From UBA7445 sp042096455 (lineage in GTDB: Bacteria > Verrucomicrobiota > Verrucomicrobiia > Opitutales > Coraliomargaritaceae), in the NCBI GenBank assembly GCA_042096455.1, contig JBELLU010000002.1, positions 18,960 through 82,959 on the forward strand: a stretch of 64,000 nt of DNA. The letters run 5' to 3'. The translations under genes were made by a program, and so were the position numbers. Shown piece after piece: positions 9,057-18,128 of the stretch (positions are counted from its first letter, which is position 1; each line of letters begins with the position of its first letter). Under the pieces are notes generated by a model. That model was not told where the DNA came from, made no database searches, and saw only the letters and a program-made list of their open reading frames with translations.

Positions 9057-10649
9057 ATGAAGCTTCGATCTATCCTTGCACTGAGCGCCACCTTAATTAC
9101 GAGTGCCCAAATTCATGCAGCGATCGAACTCGCTCCAATCTATTCTGACAATATGATTCTACAGCGGGAGGTGCCCATTCCTCTCCGTGGCACTGCAGAA
9201 ACTGAGCAATCTGTGACTGTTCATTTTAACGGCGCCCAGTATAGCGGTACAGTCATTGATGGGCGCTGGCAAATTAAACTTCCTGCGATGCCTGCAGGAG
9301 GCTCCTATGAAATTGTTGTTACCGGAGCCGAGCATTCAATCACTCTTAAAAATGTTACCTTCGGCGACATTTGGCTCTGTGCCGGACAATCCAATATGGA
9401 TAGCATTATCGAAACCTATAAACGTAAATTTCCTGAACTCTACGAAGGCCATCCCGTTAAACAGCACGACCAAATTCGCATATTCAGGACGGAACGCCTC
9501 CCAATTGACGAACCTCAAGAATTTATCACACGTGAGCATCGATTTCAAAAAGGCTGGTATCGTATCGAGCCGAGCACCAAGACACGCTTATTTTCTGCAA
9601 CTGGATATTTCTTCGGTTTGTATCTTGCCCAAGCAACGGATGTCCCGATTGGCTTAATACATTCGTGTCGAGGCGGCACTCCCATCACGGCATGGATGCC
9701 CCCGTGTTCGCTGGAAGCTCGAGAGGGATACCGTCATATTCTTGAAGCCTACGAACAATCCCTTCTTGACTGGCCAAGTACCAAAATCGAATACGAATCC
9801 AAGGTTGTAGAATGGGAGGCCAAAAAAGCAAATGGTGAAAAAGTTGGCTGGAGACCCGAACCTCCCTTAGGGCCCATCAGTAATAAACGCCCATACGCGC
9901 TTCATAATGGCATGATCGCTCCACTCTACAAATTTCCCATCAAAGGGGTCCTTTGGTATCAAGGCGAAGGCAATTCAAGAACGCGCAAGGATTCGGTTCA
10001 ATACGAAGCGCTCCTAAAAGACTTAGTCTCCCTCTGGAGGGACAACTGGGACAACCAATCCTTGCCCTTCTTAGTGGTCCAGCTCCCAGGCTTTGGCAAA
10101 GCTTCAGCGCAACCGAACCTCAATCACAACTGGCCTTGGATTCGTGAATCGCAAAAAAATATTGATTCCATCAAAAACTGCCAGGCTGTTTGTATCATTG
10201 ATAGCGGGATGGAAAAAGACATACACCCTCCCTACAAAGAAAATGTTGGCAAACGACTTGCCTATGCAGCTCGTAGTTTGGTTTATGGACATACTGACGC
10301 GCCGCAATCACCAGAGTACAGTTCCCACGTGACGGATCGCGATTCCACCATCATCACCTTTAAAAACGTGGGTAGCGGGCTAACTACCGACGCACCGCTT
10401 ATAAAAGAAAGTACTTATCAAGCCGGAGAAGTGCTCGGTTTTACCGTCATCAATGCCAAAGGCAATTATGAGCGCGTGCGTGGTCGCATTCTCGCTCCCG
10501 ATAAAGTTGAGATTAAGCATCCCGGTAAATCTGCGCCGACATCGATCCGCTATGGCTGGGATAATTTCCCAAACGTCAACCTCTATGGCCCCGCAGATAT
10601 GCCCGCCTTTCCGTTTAGAACCGATGACTTATCGCCGTTTACGCAATGA
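9057..10649 (+). CDS. Exported sialate O-acetylesterase-like SGNH esterase
   Basis: A 530-residue protein of the SASA/SGNH esterase family, which removes O-acetyl or related acyl groups from sugars. Residues 1-21 are a signal peptide. FGDIWLCAGQSNMDS carries the nucleophile (S112). GVLWYQGEGNS is the block typical of this family, and KDIHPPYKENVGKRLA supplies the catalytic Asp/His pair. The region before residue 100 is the usual beta domain (MILQREVPIPLRGTA). It follows the GH2 by 24 bp and ends the plus-strand run; the next gene converges on it 41 bp downstream. In this context it is more likely a deacetylase for algal polysaccharide than a sialic-acid enzyme. Confidence 0.9.
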   Translation: MKLRSILALSATLITSAQIHAAIELAPIYSDNMILQREVPIPLRGTAETEQSVTVHFNGAQYSGTVIDGRWQIKLPAMPAGGSYEIVVTGAEHSITLKNVTFGDIWLCAGQSNMDSIIETYKRKFPELYEGHPVKQHDQIRIFRTERLPIDEPQEFITREHRFQKGWYRIEPSTKTRLFSATGYFFGLYLAQATDVPIGLIHSCRGGTPITAWMPPCSLEAREGYRHILEAYEQSLLDWPSTKIEYESKVVEWEAKKANGEKVGWRPEPPLGPISNKRPYALHNGMIAPLYKFPIKGVLWYQGEGNSRTRKDSVQYEALLKDLVSLWRDNWDNQSLPFLVVQLPGFGKASAQPNLNHNWPWIRESQKNIDSIKNCQAVCIIDSGMEKDIHPPYKENVGKRLAYAARSLVYGHTDAPQSPEYSSHVTDRDSTIITFKNVGSGLTTDAPLIKESTYQAGEVLGFTVINAKGNYERVRGRILAPDKVEIKHPGKSAPTSIRYGWDNFPNVNLYGPADMPAFPFRTDDLSPFTQ

Positions 10650-10690
10650 TCTCTACTGCATGTTGAGGGAGTTTGGTTTTGTACCCTTTG

Positions 10691-12097
10691 CTATTTGGAT
10701 GATCGAAACTCACTGAGCGCAGCCCTCTCTGCCTTCAAATCATAAAGGGGATTCCTTTGACGAGGAATAGTCGCATCGACTTTGTCACGCCAATCATCCA
10801 GCAGGGCTTTAAGTTCCAGCACTTTCGCAGGTAATTGCTCCGTGAGATTGGTTCGCTCTCCGGGGTCATTTGAAAGATCATACAACTCCAGTGAACCCGC
10901 TTCAAAATATTCATGTAGTTTCCACTTACCTACTCGGATGGCGGAGCCCGGGCGGGTTCTAAACAAAGGATCACGCGCCTCATCCTTTGCGCCGTTGTAT
11001 GCCTGTAGATAGATTGGAAAGTGCCAAAACTGCGGTACTGGTTCCCAGTCTGTGGATCCCAACAATAATGGCATTAAACTGACCCCATCCAATTGCGGCG
11101 CTTCGGGAAGCCCTGCAACTTCAAGAAAGGTCGGATAAAAATCCAGCGCGTTGACGAGCTCGGTGCAGCGTCTCGGTTGAATGGTGCCAAGCCAACGGAA
11201 AATCATGGGCTCCCGTACCCCGCCCTCGTAGTAGGATCCCTTCCCCGCGCGCCAGGGGCTTTGTGAATTGACCGCTGCGATACCACCATTATCTGAACAA
11301 AAGACCACTAAGGTTTTTTTTGCTAAACCTTGCTCGTCTATGGTTTTAAGTACGGCTCCGATCGCCGCATCAAGCTTTTCAACCATCGAGGCATAAGCGG
11401 GATTCAATCCCGAATCACGATAATGCTCTAAGTATTCTGGCACGGGCGTCATTGGTCCATGCACCAAGTAGGGCGAGAAATGAATGAACATTGGCTCCTC
11501 GCGATGCGTTTCAATAAAGCGCACCGCCTCCTTTACATAAACCTCAATGCGATGCGTTTTAGGCGCAACCGTTTTGGACCATGCCTGCATTGAACCCTCC
11601 TCCCATGGAGAATAATAGCCACCGCCTCTTGGTCCACCCGTATAATCGCCGCCAATATTCACTTCAAAGCCATCTGCTAAAGGATCTTCACCAATGTGAT
11701 ATTTGCCCAAATGGATGGTTCGGTATCCACCTGCTTGAAGGGCTTCCGCCATTGTCACGACTGATTCTGGCAGATGGATACGATTTTTAGTAGGGATCAA
11801 TTTTCGATATACCGACTTTCCACGCTCTGAGGTGCCAACGGTGTAAACCCCATGACGTGGTCCCCACTGACCACTGTGCACACAGGCACGGCTGGGCGCG
11901 CAGTTTGCCGCTGGAGCATAGCCATTTTCAAAGAGTACGCCCTCCGCTGCCAAGCGATCAATATTTGGGGTACGAAACTTCTCATTTTGATAGCCGACAT
12001 CCATAATACCTAAATCGTCAGCATTGATGTAAAGGATATTAGGCTGCCCATGCGTTGCTGAAACGCAGATTAGTAAAAGAAAAAATTTAAACCGCAT
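10691..12097 (-). CDS. Exported type-I sulfatase
   Basis: A 468-residue sulfatase. The start at 12097 gives a clear signal peptide (MRFKFFLLLICVSATHG) and has AGGAG close upstream, only 2 nt from the ATG. A longer in-frame ORF from 12190 would overlap the upstream sulfatase gene and hide the signal. C66-A-P-S-R70 is the formylglycine motif, with LGKYHIG in place of GKWH, VFCSDNGG and YYEGGVREPMIFRW. The gene follows the sulfatase at 12111-13964 by 13 bp on the same strand, so they form a two-gene operon. It converges with the esterase gene at 10649. Confidence 0.93.
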   Translation of the reverse strand: MRFKFFLLLICVSATHGQPNILYINADDLGIMDVGYQNEKFRTPNIDRLAAEGVLFENGYAPAANCAPSRACVHSGQWGPRHGVYTVGTSERGKSVYRKLIPTKNRIHLPESVVTMAEALQAGGYRTIHLGKYHIGEDPLADGFEVNIGGDYTGGPRGGGYYSPWEEGSMQAWSKTVAPKTHRIEVYVKEAVRFIETHREEPMFIHFSPYLVHGPMTPVPEYLEHYRDSGLNPAYASMVEKLDAAIGAVLKTIDEQGLAKKTLVVFCSDNGGIAAVNSQSPWRAGKGSYYEGGVREPMIFRWLGTIQPRRCTELVNALDFYPTFLEVAGLPEAPQLDGVSLMPLLLGSTDWEPVPQFWHFPIYLQAYNGAKDEARDPLFRTRPGSAIRVGKWKLHEYFEAGSLELYDLSNDPGERTNLTEQLPAKVLELKALLDDWRDKVDATIPRQRNPLYDLKAERAALSEFRSSK

Positions 12098-12110
12098 CGC
12101 TCCTGTATGG

Positions 12111-13964
12111 TTAGAGTCTTTCAACTTGTATCGTATCGATTTCGATGAGAGTCCCCTTTTTGCTTTCAAAACGAACCTCAAGCGTCTCAATGATGTCTTG
12201 CCAAATAGAGGGATTTAGCGGGATCGAAGCTGCTTCAAATTGGTTTGTGCCTTTTACCGCAGCAAAACCCAAAAATTGAGCATTAGCATAAAACCGCACG
12301 GTTAAATCTTCATCCGCACGTAAACGAATCATTATTGAGTCGTCAGATCGTTGCGCTTGAATCTTGAGACCAGTCCTTTGAAGGCTGCCTTCCTCATAAT
12401 CTAAATAAAAATCTAAATAACCCAAAAAACCCGCAAGGTTGGATTTTATATCTTTTGAAAACCAGCCTTCGTTCTGCCAGCCGCCACAATCAAATGTGTA
12501 ATACAAGCGCCCGTCCTGCGGATCGCGTCCGTTTAAAATTTCCCACTTATCCGAAAGCCCATCCCCATCACTATCAACCCGGTATGCCTCGTATTCGACG
12601 TTGACGCCCTCGCCCCATGGTGTGCCTTCACCGTTTGCTTGCAGCGCCTCCACTGGTTCTTCTCGGACGCCATGATCTCCCTCCGCGAGCCAATCATCCA
12701 AAAGCGACCGGTGACGCGAAAGCTCCAGGGCGAAATCGGGATTACCAGCCAAATTATGCATCATATGCGGATCCCTGGATACATCGTATAGCTCTTCAGC
12801 AGGTCGCTCACCAAAATAGATTTCCCGGTGGCGCTCTGATAAATTTCCTTCTTGGTAGAGCTGGTGTAGGTTTTGTGTAAATTCCTTTCGGTCGCGATAC
12901 TGTGGCTGAAGAAACACGCGGTCTAATTTATAGTTACGAACATAGCGGAAACGGTCCGTGCGTATACTGCGCACCCGATCCACGGTGTGATCTAAGCGAT
13001 CCTTTTGTGCGCCAACGAACGCTCGCGCTTTAAAATCAGCCGCAAATAAATCCTGGCCTTCATACCAAGCAGGCGCCTCAATACCTGCCCATGCGAGCGT
13101 CGTAGCACTCAGATCGAGGAGATCAACCAAATCATGGCGAACTTCGTTGGATGGCACATAATTTTCAGGGCCCATGATAATAAATGGCACATGCAATCCC
13201 CCTTCTGTTGTCATTTGCTTGTGACGAAGGAGATTGTTGGCTCCGTGGTCGGAAAAATAGACTACAATCGTATTTTCGGTCAGGCCTGCCTCGCGAAGCC
13301 CTTTCAGAATATCACCAATCAAATCGTCGTCCATTCTAATGGCATCATAATGCTGTGCCACCACTTGGCGGTATATTGCATTGTCCGGGTAATCCTCGGG
13401 AACGATGACTTCGTTCGGGTTAACTTTACGATCCATGGGGAATTGTGAAGTATTATTCTTTCCACCCTTGGTTTGAATTTGGCCAAAGAAAGGCTGTCGA
13501 TTCACCAGATCTGTAAAGTCGGTTTTGCTTTTTGCTGGGTAACAATAGGCCTCCGCATTCCACACGTAATTATAATCGGTCTTACCGTGGTTAAAAGTGG
13601 TGTAGCCAACCTCCTGCATAAGCTCCGGCAATAACTGATAGTCTTTTGGAAGATGAATTTTTGGACCTTTACGTGAGGAGCGATGTTCGTGCCCTCCGAA
13701 ACGTATTGCATTTTGCCCAAGCATCATTGCTGAACGGGTCGCGGAGCATACAGGTGCTGGCACAAAAGCTCTCGAGAATCGCACCCCCGCAGACGCTAAG
13801 GAATCTATGTTGGGAGTATGGTAAGTGTTCACCCGGTCGCCGTAGCATCCCATCCATGGCGAAGTGTCTTCAGCGTAAATCCATATTATATTGGGACGAC
13901 TTTCTTCACCCGCAGCAGTTGTTAAGAACGAAGCCGTAATAAGCAAAATAAGTCCCCAGTGCAT
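12111..13964 (-). CDS. Exported type-I sulfatase with CSATR motif and C-terminal calcium-repeat/beta domain
   Basis: A 617-residue protein when started at the ATG at 13964, which gives a signal peptide (MHWGLILLITASFLTTAAG); an in-frame ATG at 14024 is also possible. The catalytic motif is C-S-A-T-R, a CxAxR variant of the usual CxPSR. VVYFSDHGANN and GLHVPFIIMGP are the conserved later blocks. The catalytic part ends near residue 465. The remaining 150 residues begin with DSDGDGLSDKWE, a thrombospondin-type-3-like calcium-binding repeat, and continue as a beta-rich domain of unknown role, possibly carbohydrate binding or surface attachment. First gene of a two-sulfatase operon. Confidence 0.92.
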   Translation of the reverse strand: MHWGLILLITASFLTTAAGEESRPNIIWIYAEDTSPWMGCYGDRVNTYHTPNIDSLASAGVRFSRAFVPAPVCSATRSAMMLGQNAIRFGGHEHRSSRKGPKIHLPKDYQLLPELMQEVGYTTFNHGKTDYNYVWNAEAYCYPAKSKTDFTDLVNRQPFFGQIQTKGGKNNTSQFPMDRKVNPNEVIVPEDYPDNAIYRQVVAQHYDAIRMDDDLIGDILKGLREAGLTENTIVVYFSDHGANNLLRHKQMTTEGGLHVPFIIMGPENYVPSNEVRHDLVDLLDLSATTLAWAGIEAPAWYEGQDLFAADFKARAFVGAQKDRLDHTVDRVRSIRTDRFRYVRNYKLDRVFLQPQYRDRKEFTQNLHQLYQEGNLSERHREIYFGERPAEELYDVSRDPHMMHNLAGNPDFALELSRHRSLLDDWLAEGDHGVREEPVEALQANGEGTPWGEGVNVEYEAYRVDSDGDGLSDKWEILNGRDPQDGRLYYTFDCGGWQNEGWFSKDIKSNLAGFLGYLDFYLDYEEGSLQRTGLKIQAQRSDDSIMIRLRADEDLTVRFYANAQFLGFAAVKGTNQFEAASIPLNPSIWQDIIETLEVRFESKKGTLIEIDTIQVERL

Positions 13965-14190
13965 GGCTTTAAATTGTCTAGCAATCACCAGTACAGTCAA
14001 ACAAAGATGGGATACTCCATGCATATATAATGATGTATTTCCAGATCTCCCGACTATAAAGCAAATACGACCTCGAGCACAAACCGGATGCTTATAATAA
14101 AGTTTATCTTTTTTAATTAATGTATGTTAAGGATGTTTTGAAAATAAACTATTCAACTGTCCTCAAATCTCCGATTATACACAATTCATG
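13965..14190. other. AT-rich intergenic stretch upstream of the sulfatase pair
   Basis: This region upstream of the minus-strand sulfatase pair holds no gene that can be supported. It must carry the promoter for that pair, but no convincing -35/-10 pair was identified. It borders the sulfatase-tail fragment that begins at 14191. Confidence 0.5.
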
Positions 14191-14366
14191 AAAAAATTAA
14201 TTTCGCTCGCTATGATTTAGGGGCCGTCATCAGCGCTAGCAATAAACTTAGAGAAGATCACCCCGCCAAAAACAAAGCTTTAATTACCAAGTGGGAAGCA
14301 TGGAATGCGCAAATGAAGGAGCGGGCCTTCCCAAGCCTCATGGAAGACAAATGGTGGGAGCGCTGA
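14191..14366 (+). pseudogene. Headless 3'-tail copy of the sulfatase gene at 1912 (repeat copy B)
   Basis: The block 14191-14362 matches 3122-3293 with 8 mismatches in 172 bp, 112 of them in an unbroken identical run at the right end. In the matching frame it encodes the last 50 or so residues of that sulfatase (about NFARYDLG through MEDKWWER) and then meets TGA at 14364. There is no in-frame start, catalytic motif or upstream homology, so it cannot make an enzyme. The mismatches are all at the left, which is unlike uniform pseudogene decay and suggests a recombination junction. It marks the right edge of an 11-kb block whose left edge is the intact gene. Confidence 0.9.
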
Positions 14367-14405
14367 ATTAATTCTACCTGCATCAAATAAACAACCGAAC
14401 AAAGC

Positions 14406-14711
14406 ATGAAAAAACTAATCAAAATATCTCTATTCCTATTTGGCGCGGCTCTGCTGCATAACAGCTATGCGGAGGGGCCCAAAAAGGAAATACTCAATAC
14501 CGTTGGCCTGATCTCAAAAGCCGAAAAAGACGAAGGCCTTACGTTCACGACAGCCGAAGGCAAGACCTACTATATTTGGACAAAGTCAGTCATTGCGAAA
14601 CTCAAGGTTCATCTGGGTAAAAAAATAAAAATTAAAGGCACCGCCAATCCCACCAAGGACGGCAAAAGACAACATATTGTTTGGGTCAACAGCGCTGAAG
14701 TAGTCCAGTAA
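14406..14711 (+). CDS. Small exported protein, possibly OB-fold
   Basis: A 101-residue protein with a clear signal peptide (MKKLIKISLFLFGAALLHNSYA). The mature part, about 79 residues, alternates predicted beta strands and ends with a motif reading KLKVHLGKKIKIKGTANP followed by HIVWVNSAEVV. That pattern resembles small bacterial OB-fold barrels, but no family can be named with confidence. It has its own strong terminator right after the stop and no close operon partner. It lies just downstream of the duplicated sulfatase tail. A role in the locus is not evident. Confidence 0.75.
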   Translation: MKKLIKISLFLFGAALLHNSYAEGPKKEILNTVGLISKAEKDEGLTFTTAEGKTYYIWTKSVIAKLKVHLGKKIKIKGTANPTKDGKRQHIVWVNSAEVVQ

Positions 14712-14734
14712 TTTTTCGAACCATACCCTGCGCT

Positions 14735-14761
14735 AGGCTCTTCTTCCGGAAGGGCCTTTTC
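14735..14761 (+). terminator. Rho-independent terminator after the small exported protein
   Basis: AGGCTCTTC (14735-14743), a five-base loop and GAAGGGCCT (14749-14757) form a nine-pair stem with one G-U pair. It is followed at once by a T-rich tract (TTTTCTTTT). It lies 24 bp after the stop codon at 14711. Confidence 0.85.
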
Positions 14762-14930
14762 TTTTATTCGTCGGCTCAAGCATATACTTAATGCAAGAAT
14801 CCTATGACCGGATTGGTATAATTAAAAGAATACTTCTTTGGGAACATTTTGTGTTTTCTTAGTAATGTTTTTAAGCTGCTTTTAGGGCACAATAAAGTTC
14901 CTTGTGTGTCTTTTTCTGTAATTAACATTC

Positions 14931-17777
14931 ATGAAATTTAAATTCATTATACCCCTCTACCTGCTTCTATCTCTCCTACCGCTTACTACTTCGGCGGTTG
15001 AAAAGGCAGGATCAAGTCTCCCAAATATTGTATTTATCTTTGTCGATGATATGGGGCTTGGTGATGTCGGCGCTTATCACGATTATTTCATCAATCAGGG
15101 ATTAGTTGATAGCAGTCATTTCAACTATAACGGCACGACTCCACAGACCGTAATTCCCACGCCAAACATGGATCGTATTTGCGACGAGGGCATGATGTTT
15201 ACCGATGCGCAATTACCGGCCTCCCTCTGCGCCCCCAATCGATTTTGCGTACTGACCGGCAACACCACTATTCGTTCGAGGCAATTTGGCACCTGGGGAC
15301 ATACCGAAAGTTCCGGACTCAACTATGCCACGAGCCGCAGCGGTATTAATTCTAAAGCGCTTAGCTATACGGTGAATGGCCAGACTATCGAAGTGCTTGA
15401 TTCAAATGGAGCCGTTGCAAATGGCAGCATCAACGGATACGGCAATCGTAGAAGTGATCCCCACGATACATTGGGCGACATCTTAAAAGCAGCAGGCTAT
15501 CACACCGCCTTCTTTGGCAAGATGCACATCGGGGGTGATTTTTTCGACTGGGACGGTGACGTTTTGCGTTATAATTTTTTTCCCGATAATCCCAATGGCT
15601 ATGACGCCTACGACTTCAGTCAGCAGTTTGATCAGGGCATGCTGGACCACGGCTTTGACTATACTTTCGTCAGCCCCGATGGCATCCAGGGCAAACTCTA
15701 TATGTATTTCGAGAATGACACCTATAAAGCCATTAGTGACTTTGACCAGGCTGTTGAAACCTGGTGGCCAGGCTCGATGAATGCCAGCGCACTGGGGACT
15801 ACCTCTAATCTACGTTACTTCGAAGCGACCCGTTACAGTAGCACGAACCTTAACAATCCGGTAACCGGAGCCTTCCTGGCAAACACAGTTTACGACGATA
15901 AAAATAAGCTGGTCACTGAATCCGGAACCAGTGAATTGGTCAATGATTTCGGCGAACTCCTTGCCAAAGGCTTTGGTGACTCTCGTTTCGACACCAGCGA
16001 GCACGGCCCCATCCTTGCCTATCATGCGGTGCAGTATATCGAATCACGCGTCCAGGCCGCGCCCAATCAGCCCTTTATGTTATTCTATGCCGCGCCTGCG
16101 GTGCACACTCCAATTACTCCTTCCCTGCATGCGCGCGGAAGCACCGGGCTTGGGCCGCGCTGTGACTTCGTGGTCGATCTCGATCAACAAATCGGTAAAA
16201 TCTTAGACAGCCTCGATTCGCTTGGAATTGCTAACAATACCCTTGTTATCTTATCCAGCGACAACGGCGGCACGCTCATCTCCAAAGCATTGGCCGAAAC
16301 GAGCAACCGTCAGCACCCGAGTGGACCCTGGCGTGGTTCTAAGAGCTCGATCTTTGAAGGAGGACACCGCGTTCCCTTCGCCTGGAAATGGGGTGATGGT
16401 ACTTCCAATGGCTCGGTCATTGAACCCGGCACGGTTTGCGACCGCCATGTCTCTGTGATTGATGCAGCCGCTTCACTCATCGACTTGACCGGTCAATCTA
16501 TCGCTTCAGACCAGCATCAGGATTCCATCAGCCTCGTACCCTTTTTAATGAGCGGAACACCGAGCACCGTCAGCCCCATCCGCAGTCAGCATTTTTATAT
16601 CATTAATAAAAATACCACGAACCAATCAGTGCGTTACGATGAAAACGGCAACCAATGGGTTTTGATCTTTGATGACGACGGTTCCGATTTACAGCTCTAC
16701 AATCTCACCTCCGATCCAGGCCAACAAACGGATCTCATTAGCGGCTATAGTACGGTAGCGAGCATTCCCTCCGGCTATACCTACAAGACCATACTGGAAA
16801 CCATGGAAACCTGGTATCTCGCCCACAATGCCCCCCTGGATGCCCGTAGCCAGCCCGCAGTTGATTTTAATCCTAACGGCGTGAGTGAAACAATCAGCGG
16901 CGACAGCACCATTGTGAGCGTCAATTTTACTGATGCGACGAGCGACGCCACCCGCATTGACAGCGATGAGAGCTACGGGATCAGCACACTCGGGACGGTC
17001 ACCAACAACTGGGAAAATCTCTCTGCGAGCACCAACAATCTAAACTCAAGCGCAGGCACCGCCACTACGGTGGACCTCACTGCATCCGGCACCTTTCCTT
17101 ACTATAACGGAGCCTATACGGACACGCCCTTGCTAAAGGGAATCACTGCCCCCACTACCATCACGCTGAGCGACTTGAATGCCACTTTTCCCAACGGTTG
17201 TATCGCCATCGTTTATGTAACCGGCTATCTGGGCAACAACAAGGCATCGATCACCGATGGCAGCACCACCTATTACTTTCAGGCTATGGCAAGCCCAGCG
17301 GCACCCATCAGCCTAGTGCAAACAACCGATACCCTTTCCGCAGACCCCACCCCAGAGGCACAGTATGCCGTCTTTGGCAGTGCTGAGGCTTTGCTGACTA
17401 CTGACAGCATCAGTTTCACTTTAACCAATATGAGCGGAGCCGGAGTATCGATCGGGGGTATTCAGCTCTACCAGATCAGTGAAGAAACGGTGCAAACCAA
17501 CAATTATAAGACGCTCCTATCTGTTCCAACCCGTGACGCGGTTCTTCAGCTTAATCCCACCTCGCAGAAGTTGGAATACAGCAACCTTGATGCCGGCCTT
17601 ACTTACACCGTTGAAACAAACACCAATCTCAGTACCGATTGGAATGCACAGTCCAGCTTTGAGCTCGAGAATGGCAGCACGCGTACCGAAGACTACGACA
17701 ACACTGCTCCCAAGCGCTTCTACCAGATGCAGTACCCTGCCAAGATGAACAAGCGCGCTATCCCCTTGGGTAATTGA
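14931..17777 (+). CDS. Large exported type-I sulfatase with C-terminal accessory domains
   Basis: A 948-residue protein. Residues 1-22 are a signal peptide. The catalytic part has LPNIVFIFVDDMG, the motif C100-A-P-N-R104 (Asn where Ser is usual), FFGKMHIGG, ILSSDNGG and FEGGHRVPFAWKWG. The sulfatase part ends near residue 645. The rest comprises a Ser/Thr/Asn-rich beta-sandwich-like region (about 650-860) and a terminal segment (about 880-948, YTVETNTNLSTDW...KRFYQMQ) that resembles the FN3-like tail module common in secreted Verrucomicrobia proteins. These extensions may bind glycan or hold the enzyme at the surface. It stands alone, with 220 bp upstream and a convergent neighbour downstream. 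Confidence 0.93.
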   Translation: MKFKFIIPLYLLLSLLPLTTSAVEKAGSSLPNIVFIFVDDMGLGDVGAYHDYFINQGLVDSSHFNYNGTTPQTVIPTPNMDRICDEGMMFTDAQLPASLCAPNRFCVLTGNTTIRSRQFGTWGHTESSGLNYATSRSGINSKALSYTVNGQTIEVLDSNGAVANGSINGYGNRRSDPHDTLGDILKAAGYHTAFFGKMHIGGDFFDWDGDVLRYNFFPDNPNGYDAYDFSQQFDQGMLDHGFDYTFVSPDGIQGKLYMYFENDTYKAISDFDQAVETWWPGSMNASALGTTSNLRYFEATRYSSTNLNNPVTGAFLANTVYDDKNKLVTESGTSELVNDFGELLAKGFGDSRFDTSEHGPILAYHAVQYIESRVQAAPNQPFMLFYAAPAVHTPITPSLHARGSTGLGPRCDFVVDLDQQIGKILDSLDSLGIANNTLVILSSDNGGTLISKALAETSNRQHPSGPWRGSKSSIFEGGHRVPFAWKWGDGTSNGSVIEPGTVCDRHVSVIDAAASLIDLTGQSIASDQHQDSISLVPFLMSGTPSTVSPIRSQHFYIINKNTTNQSVRYDENGNQWVLIFDDDGSDLQLYNLTSDPGQQTDLISGYSTVASIPSGYTYKTILETMETWYLAHNAPLDARSQPAVDFNPNGVSETISGDSTIVSVNFTDATSDATRIDSDESYGISTLGTVTNNWENLSASTNNLNSSAGTATTVDLTASGTFPYYNGAYTDTPLLKGITAPTTITLSDLNATFPNGCIAIVYVTGYLGNNKASITDGSTTYYFQAMASPAAPISLVQTTDTLSADPTPEAQYAVFGSAEALLTTDSISFTLTNMSGAGVSIGGIQLYQISEETVQTNNYKTLLSVPTRDAVLQLNPTSQKLEYSNLDAGLTYTVETNTNLSTDWNAQSSFELENGSTRTEDYDNTAPKRFYQMQYPAKMNKRAIPLGN

Positions 17778-18128
17778 TTGCATGGCTCTGCTAAACGCAC
17801 ATCCTTCGGTCCATTAGCCGTAGCGTGATACCTTTGTCGAGGGAAAGGCAGTTTCTTTCTCTGGTGTGTTCTAGCTTGTAGAATACATGTATTAGTTAGT
17901 GGTCATAGATCTGCTCGGAGGAAAATGGAATTGAGCAGGATATCATGACACCCAGTACATGACGATGTTTTATCGTTGTAAGCACGACTAACAAATTGGA
18001 ACCGCTAGTGATTATGTATCCTAATTGACTCCTTTGTTATATGTTTCATTTAACACATAAAAGCCGAATGAGGGGCCAAAAAAAACGCTCAGCCTAAACT
18101 GAGCGTTTTGGAAAAATATGTACTACCC
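17778..18128. other. Intergenic region between convergent genes
   Basis: 351 bp between the stop codons of the large sulfatase and the PEP-CTERM gene. Apart from the terminator at 18082-18109, no gene, RNA or repeat was recognised here. Confidence 0.6.
18082..18109 (-). terminator. Strong intrinsic terminator for the PEP-CTERM gene at 18129
   Basis: AAAACGCTCAG (18082-18092), loop CCTAAA and CTGAGCGTTTT (18099-18109) give an 11-pair perfect stem. Read on the minus strand it is followed by a run of eight T. It begins 20 bp after the stop codon at 18129, and its A/T flanks could let it act in both directions. Confidence 0.9.

Noticed and set aside
14188..14220. ATG-AAA-AAA-TTA-ATT start that looks like a signal peptide at the edge of the duplicated tail
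   Set aside because: It stops after ten codons and is out of frame with the sulfatase tail. The resemblance to the start at 14406 is only a common MKKLI beginning.
17778..18128. Possible small RNA or short gene between convergent genes
   Set aside because: Only the terminator is structured. Other dyads, such as ACGAT-N4-ATCGT near 17963, are too short to support.
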